Below are positions 33,940 to 64,000 of a DNA stretch of 64,000 nucleotides, in pieces. This DNA comes from Pseudorasbora parva. Taxonomy: Eukaryota; Chordata; Actinopteri; Cypriniformes; Gobionidae. The stretch covers positions 21,152,995 to 21,216,994 of the forward strand of contig NC_090187.1 in the NCBI RefSeq assembly GCF_024679245.1. The letters run 5' to 3'. Below the pieces are notes generated by a model. It had not been told where the DNA came from. It searched no databases and saw nothing but the letters and a program-made list of their open reading frames with translations. The translations under genes were made by a program, and so were the position numbers. Positions within the stretch are counted from its first letter, which is position 1, and each line of letters opens with the position of its first letter.

Positions 33940-34945
33940 CCGATCAGGCATAACATTATGATTACTGACAGGTGAAGTGAATTATGCTGATTATCTCTTA
34001 ATCACAGCAACTTTTAGTGGGTGGGATATATTAGGCAGCAAGTGAACATTTTGTCCTCAAAGGTGATGTGTTACAAGCAGGAAAAATGGGCAAACCTAAG
34101 GATTTGTGCGAGTTTGACAAGGGACAAATAGTGATGGCTAGACGACAGGGTCAGAGCATCTCCAAAACTGCAGCTCTTGTGAGCTGTTCCCGATCTACAG
34201 TGGTCAGTATCTATCAAAAGTGGCCCAAGGAAGGAACAGTGGTGAACCGGTGACGGAGTCATGCACTGCCAAGGCTTATTGATGCACGTGGGAAGCGAAG
34301 GCTAGCCTTTGTGGTCTGATCAAAAAGACAAGCTACTATACTTGTTGCATATGTGGCTGTATAGCCATAAACCAGTCAGGGTGCCCATGCTGGTCCCTGT
34401 CCACTGCTGAAAGCGTCAACAGTGAGCACGTGAGCATCAGAAGGTGGCCTGGTCTGATGAATCATGTGGATGGCCTAGTGTGTTTGTTTCGCTTATGTGG
34501 GGAACACATGGAAGCACAAGGATGCACAATGGGAAAAAGGCAAGCCGGCGAAGGCAGTGTGATGCTTTGGGCAATGCTCTACTGGGAAACCTTGGGTCCT
34601 GCCAACCATGTGGATGTTACTTTGACACGTACAACGTACCTAAGCATTGTTAAAGACCACATACGCCCTTTCATGGAAACGGTATTCCCTGGTAGCTGTG
34701 GCCTCTTTCAGCAGGATAATGCTCCACAAAGCAAAAACAGTTCAGGAATGGTTTGAGGAGCACAACAATGAGTTTGGGGTGTTTACTTAGCCTCCAAATT
34801 CCACAAACTCACTGTCTTAAAGGATCTGCTGCTTATAACCTGGTGCCAGGTGCCACACCGTCAGGGGTCTAATGGAGTCCATGCCTTGACAGGTCAGGGC
34901 TGTTTTGTCAGCAAAAGTGGGGCCAACACAATATTAGGGAATGTT
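33940..34945 (+). mobile_element. Tc1/mariner-like transposon, degenerate copy E, 3' truncated
   Basis: Left end TACCGATCAGGCATAACATT. Plus-strand pieces: 34086-34253 [20 protein letters not shown], then [13 protein letters not shown]; 34430-34756 with GEGSVMLWAMLYWE and CGLFQQDNAP, where the Asp is kept. Frameshifts follow (the CHKA segment is out of frame), and the right terminal repeat is missing after AACACAATATTAGGGA. It abuts copy D in opposite orientation and belongs to a different Tc1 family. Confidence 0.85.
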
Positions 34946-35345
34946 TTTATTGTTTTGAATGGTTTCTGAAAGACACTGAAGAATCATTTTTAATTGTATT
35001 TACATTTTACAGATTAAATAAATGTTGCCTTGGTGAATGTAAGATACTTCTTTCAAAACAATATTAAAAACATTTAACCCTTGTTTAGATAGTAATGAAT
35101 ATGGCAGACTTACACAAAAATGGTTGCACATCTCTGGAAATGCAACAGAATAGACGTATATTATTAGAAGCATTGTGGAGAATCAACTTGTCTTCTATAG
35201 GTTTCATTGCAGTAAATTCAGATCTCAAATCAAATGGCCCGGAAAGCAGTGACCTTTTCATCTTTAATACAGTCACTTGTAAAATACCGGCTGTTCATTT
35301 GCATTGGGAGTTTGATTGTGGGGCGTGTTTTTATTTAGTGTATCT

Positions 35346-35441
35346 GTTGCATGTCTAGAGAATGTTTCCCATGAAGTCTCTCTGCTCCGTCCGTCCTGTC
35401 ATTCATTACGTCGGTGTCTGTCCTGACTCCTCCCTCCCAGT
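35346..35441 (+). promoter_or_regulatory. Probable myo7a promoter region
   Basis: Sequence just before the putative first exon is pyrimidine-rich and contains TTACGTCGG. No TATA box is evident. The assignment rests only on its position. Confidence 0.3.
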
Positions 35442-35631
35442 GAAGGATCAGTGACCGTGAATGAGAGGAGTGTCGCTAACCCCATAGTCCTCATACAGCA
35501 CCAGAAGCAGGTTTTGCACTCAGAAGGCGACACAGGCCTGTGCTCCTCATCCAGAGTCATTCTTCATCTGCGACTGACGCACCTGTGTGGATGACTGGAA
35601 ACCCACAGAAGAGAGTCTTTCCTGCGTTGTG
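35442..35631 (+). other. myo7a: Putative myo7a 5' untranslated exon
   Basis: Ends at a near-consensus donor (TTGTG/GTAAGTG), and the next good acceptor in register is 39058, before the start-codon exon. Its 5' limit is uncertain: a CTCCTCCCTCCCAG precedes 35442 and could be an acceptor, in which case a further exon lies upstream. It contains two upstream ATGs. Mammalian MYO7A also begins with a noncoding exon. Confidence 0.5.
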
Positions 35632-36831
35632 GTAAGTGACCAGTGTTTGGCCTTAATGTCGGTTTAAATCCTGAAAGTATTTTCTACCCTTTCATTTAAC
35701 TTTTTTTCATTCATTTAGTTAATATATTGCCAAGTTGTACATGTCAATTGTACATTTTTTTGTTAGTGTTGCTATACCTGTTTATGAATGTATATCAGTA
35801 AATCTGGAAATAGCATGATGGAGAAGTCAGATTTAATATTGTCCATCTATTTTTGTATTTTATTTACAAAAAAACATTATTCACAGAGCATTCTGTTACT
35901 CACTATCAAAGACTTTACAAACATTTTAGTATCAGATTGTGTTTCTTAGATTCATAGAGATGACTGTACGCAGTGAAACTGGAGAACTTTGTCTGATGTA
36001 TGCTAAATTAAAGTGTCCTCTCAAGGGCGAGACACAGATTGCATTGAGGTTTGCATGTTTTTCTTGCTCTTCAGCATTTCGTTTGTTCTCTGGCTTGTCT
36101 GAATTTGCTCTCCAGTTGTTGTTTTTTTGCCAAAAAATGACAGCAACATCTAATTAATTAATAATGCACTGATATTTGAAGCCAGCTCAATATATAGAAC
36201 CTATCATAAGAAATCCATTGTTTGCAGTGTGAATACAGTGTATATGTTGATCTACCAATCTGTGAAACTAGTGAAGGATAAATCTAAAGATCAGCTGTGG
36301 ATTTAAAATAGCCCTTTATAGGTATTTTGGGCATTAAGAATTTATTTGGCTTGGATCTGCCCTGTCATTGGTCAGAACAGGAATCAGATTGGCACCCTGT
36401 GGATTTTGGACTAAGAAGTTCTTAATTTGGCCTGATCCAAATCATGTTTAAACATGTCCTATACTTTAAACAATAAGGCTTACATCTTAATAGGAGGCAT
36501 CAGGAGTGTGTTTTTAATGTTAATGAAATTTAAAAACGGTTTACATGGAGTTTTTCCACCATGTTTGCTCTTTTAGCTTTTATTTATATATTCGTCAGCA
36601 GTTAAATGCTGACAGGTTTTTTGTTTGAAGGTCACAGTTTGAAATGATTAATTGATTATTAAATTGGATTTGTGTTAATAAATTGGTTTAGGCGGCATCA
36701 TTGTAGTGGTTTTAGTGGATGTATAACACAACGCTGATTATTCAGAGGCAAAACCTTTAATGAAGTTCAGTTGCTTAAAAAAAAGTAATAGACACCCCTC
36801 CATTTTTTTCTACTTCTTAATTATTTAATTA

Positions 36832-37310
36832 AAGGCACAATATGTAAGATCTTTGGATTATGATATCCAAAACCACTAGGACAATATTATATATTTTGTT
36901 GACTTGTTTACTTACATCATCCCAAATGTTTTCAAGAATATTTAAATCCAGAGAATATTTTAAACAGGACACGAACCGTTAATGACATCATATCCGCGGT
37001 ACCCTTGATTTCCTTGAAAGCATAGAAACACCAAAGATTCTTTAATATAGTATGCGTTTGGTTACATTCATCAACAGAAAACTAATGATTGTTATACAGA
37101 TCAGCACAGTTAGTCTTACTGTTTAAATCTTGTTTTCATGATTTACCGCGAGCACCATGTTTTACCACACCTAATATTGATCTATCTTTCTGCAGTGAGC
37201 AATAAGTGTCTCATAGTAGCCGTCGAGCGAACATACAGAGTAGCATTATAACATAACTGTAAATGTAAAATTATTTGTTTGTTTACAATTTCATTTATTT
37301 GAATTTGAAT
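36832..37310 (+). repeat. Unclassified repeat (GGCACAATATGTAAGAT type), copy 1
   Basis: Shares ordered blocks with 40727-41450 (ATCCAAAA.CC, AGCAATAAGTGTC-like, GAGCGAACATACAGAGTA). It is interspersed in the first myo7a intron. Confidence 0.5.
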
Positions 37311-37737
37311 GGTAATGATATTCTTATGTTTTTGAGGTCTTATGTAAATACTTTAATGCATGAATGATCATCATTCCGTTTTATGTTGCATATCAATGAT
37401 ATTTGATATCATGGTATCACCACAGTGGTTTTGTGAGGGAAATGAAAATAAATGTGTGGTGGCTCTTCAACATACAAACCCTGTCTGGTATTTATTAGTC
37501 TGTTTAACCCCTGTCTCGGCTCTTCCCCCTATCCCCTGCGTCCAGAGTGTGCAGTCTTTATTTTCAGACGTCAACTGGTTTAATTAGACAGTAAAATATT
37601 AATGTCCTTGTGGATGCTGCACTATTCAGCACGTTTATCCCTGTCGCACCTGCGTGTCCGGCCCAGAATAACCAGTTAGACTTACAGGAACTACACCAGG
37701 GCCTGGACCAGGGTTAACTAAAACATTTGAACATAGA

Positions 37738-37889
<152 letters not shown>

Positions 37890-38758
37890 CTGTCTTCATA
37901 AAGATGGCTTAAAGAGATCATGTTTATCATGAGGTCATAGGTTAGCTGTTTTCAATGGGAAGTTAAACAGAGGAAATGTGAAGCAGGTCGTCCAAGGCTA
38001 AATAATTTAGCATGATAATGTTTACAGGTGCTATTGTTCTGTTAGTTTTCCTTTTTTGTGCACTTTAATATACTGCCCTTGCTTTTGATATGGTTATTGT
38101 TTGTTTCTGTTCACCAGGTTATTAAGAACTCAATGTCAGCAGTGGCATTTGTGTGTTTGTGTTACACACAAACGGCTGTTTGCTAGTATTTCAGTGTTGT
38201 GTGTCCCGTTGATTAACGTCATTAAATCAGCATGACTGCAGTAAATGACGAAACACAAACCAGACCTGAGAGTCAAGTACAGAGTGACTTTAAGTTTCCA
38301 TGAAATCAAAATGGTCAGCTCTTGTTTTTTTTAAAAATAAAATAAAATATAGCGATATTTATTATAAAGGATCTATCCATACACATCATTATTATTATTT
38401 TGTTTTAATTCATGTGCCTTGTAAAATCTAAACAAAATAACTTCCCCTCCCGTCTCTTCTCATCTCTGAAGACATGTTTACTGGCACGACATGTCACTCT
38501 GCTAATAGCAAACCACAACCATCCAATCCGACGTTTCACTCGTATACGTTTTAGTGTATAGGGAAGAAGCAATGTACATTTTATGCCAATTGTAATATAT
38601 TTAACTGTGTATGTTTATCTTACTTTCAGTACTTTAATTTAATACGCTTTAAACTTACAACTTACGTAAAATACAAAATATTAAATTTTGATTGAATTTA
38701 CAAGACAAAACTGTACGAGTAGTTGCCCTTTTGCACTCCATCTAAAAAAAATATTCTA

Positions 38759-38999
<241 letters not shown>

Positions 39000-39058
39000 G
39001 TATGACACTGTATGAGTGTTTTATGGAGCACTAATCTTAATGCGTGGCTCTTTTCCAG

Positions 39059-64000
<24,942 letters not shown>

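Noticed and set aside
35442..35590. Open frame across the putative 5'UTR exon resembling a coding exon (ends LRLTHLCG)
   Set aside because: It has no ATG, a stop lies just upstream, and no family matches. Splicing it to capn5 in phase 0 would start with a TGA.

Overview
The window is vertebrate genomic DNA, almost certainly from a cyprinid (carp, goldfish or zebrafish type) fish. The split genes have teleost-like protein sequences, and the introns are full of fish repeats: Tc1-like transposons, a DIRS-type retroelement, tRNA-derived SINEs, foldback MITEs and long TA, CA and GATA arrays. Gene calls come from translating across GT/AG splice sites and comparing with remembered calpain-5, olfactory marker protein and myosin VIIA sequences. 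No database search was run.

Layout. Positions 1-31310 hold the 3' eleven coding exons of capn5 (atypical calpain, + strand). They encode residues 56-642 with an intact Cys81/His252/Asn284 triad, a stop at 29938-29940 and a poly(A) signal at 31286. The first coding exon (about 55 codons) is not visible and should lie upstream. Inside the intron between 5721 and 14866, on the - strand, sits the single-exon olfactory marker protein gene omp (13339-13821). Positions 31311-35340 are intergenic: a TA array with inverted arms, an unclassified GC-richer block, a CA array and two abutting, oppositely oriented Tc1-like elements. Positions 35442-64000 hold the 5' part of myo7a (unconventional myosin VIIA, probably myo7aa, + strand): a putative 5'UTR exon, the start-codon exon (residues 1-6 at 39111-39128), then 13 more coding exons giving residues 1-583 of the motor domain. 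The window ends inside an exon.

The arrangement omp nested antisense in capn5, followed by myo7a, is the same as on human chromosome 11q13, so this is an old conserved synteny block. The three genes act in sensory cells (retina, olfactory neurons, hair cells and photoreceptors) but not in one pathway. Most of the remaining DNA is repeats, several of them nested.

Points worth a second look: an upstream ORF that crosses the first myo7a splice junction in frame with the main start; a phase-compatible candidate alternative N-terminal exon at 49567-49671; a candidate 18-nt microexon at 55294-55311; a pair of TTAA-flanked G-tract elements; a 51-bp minisatellite split by a transposon; and several strong hairpins.
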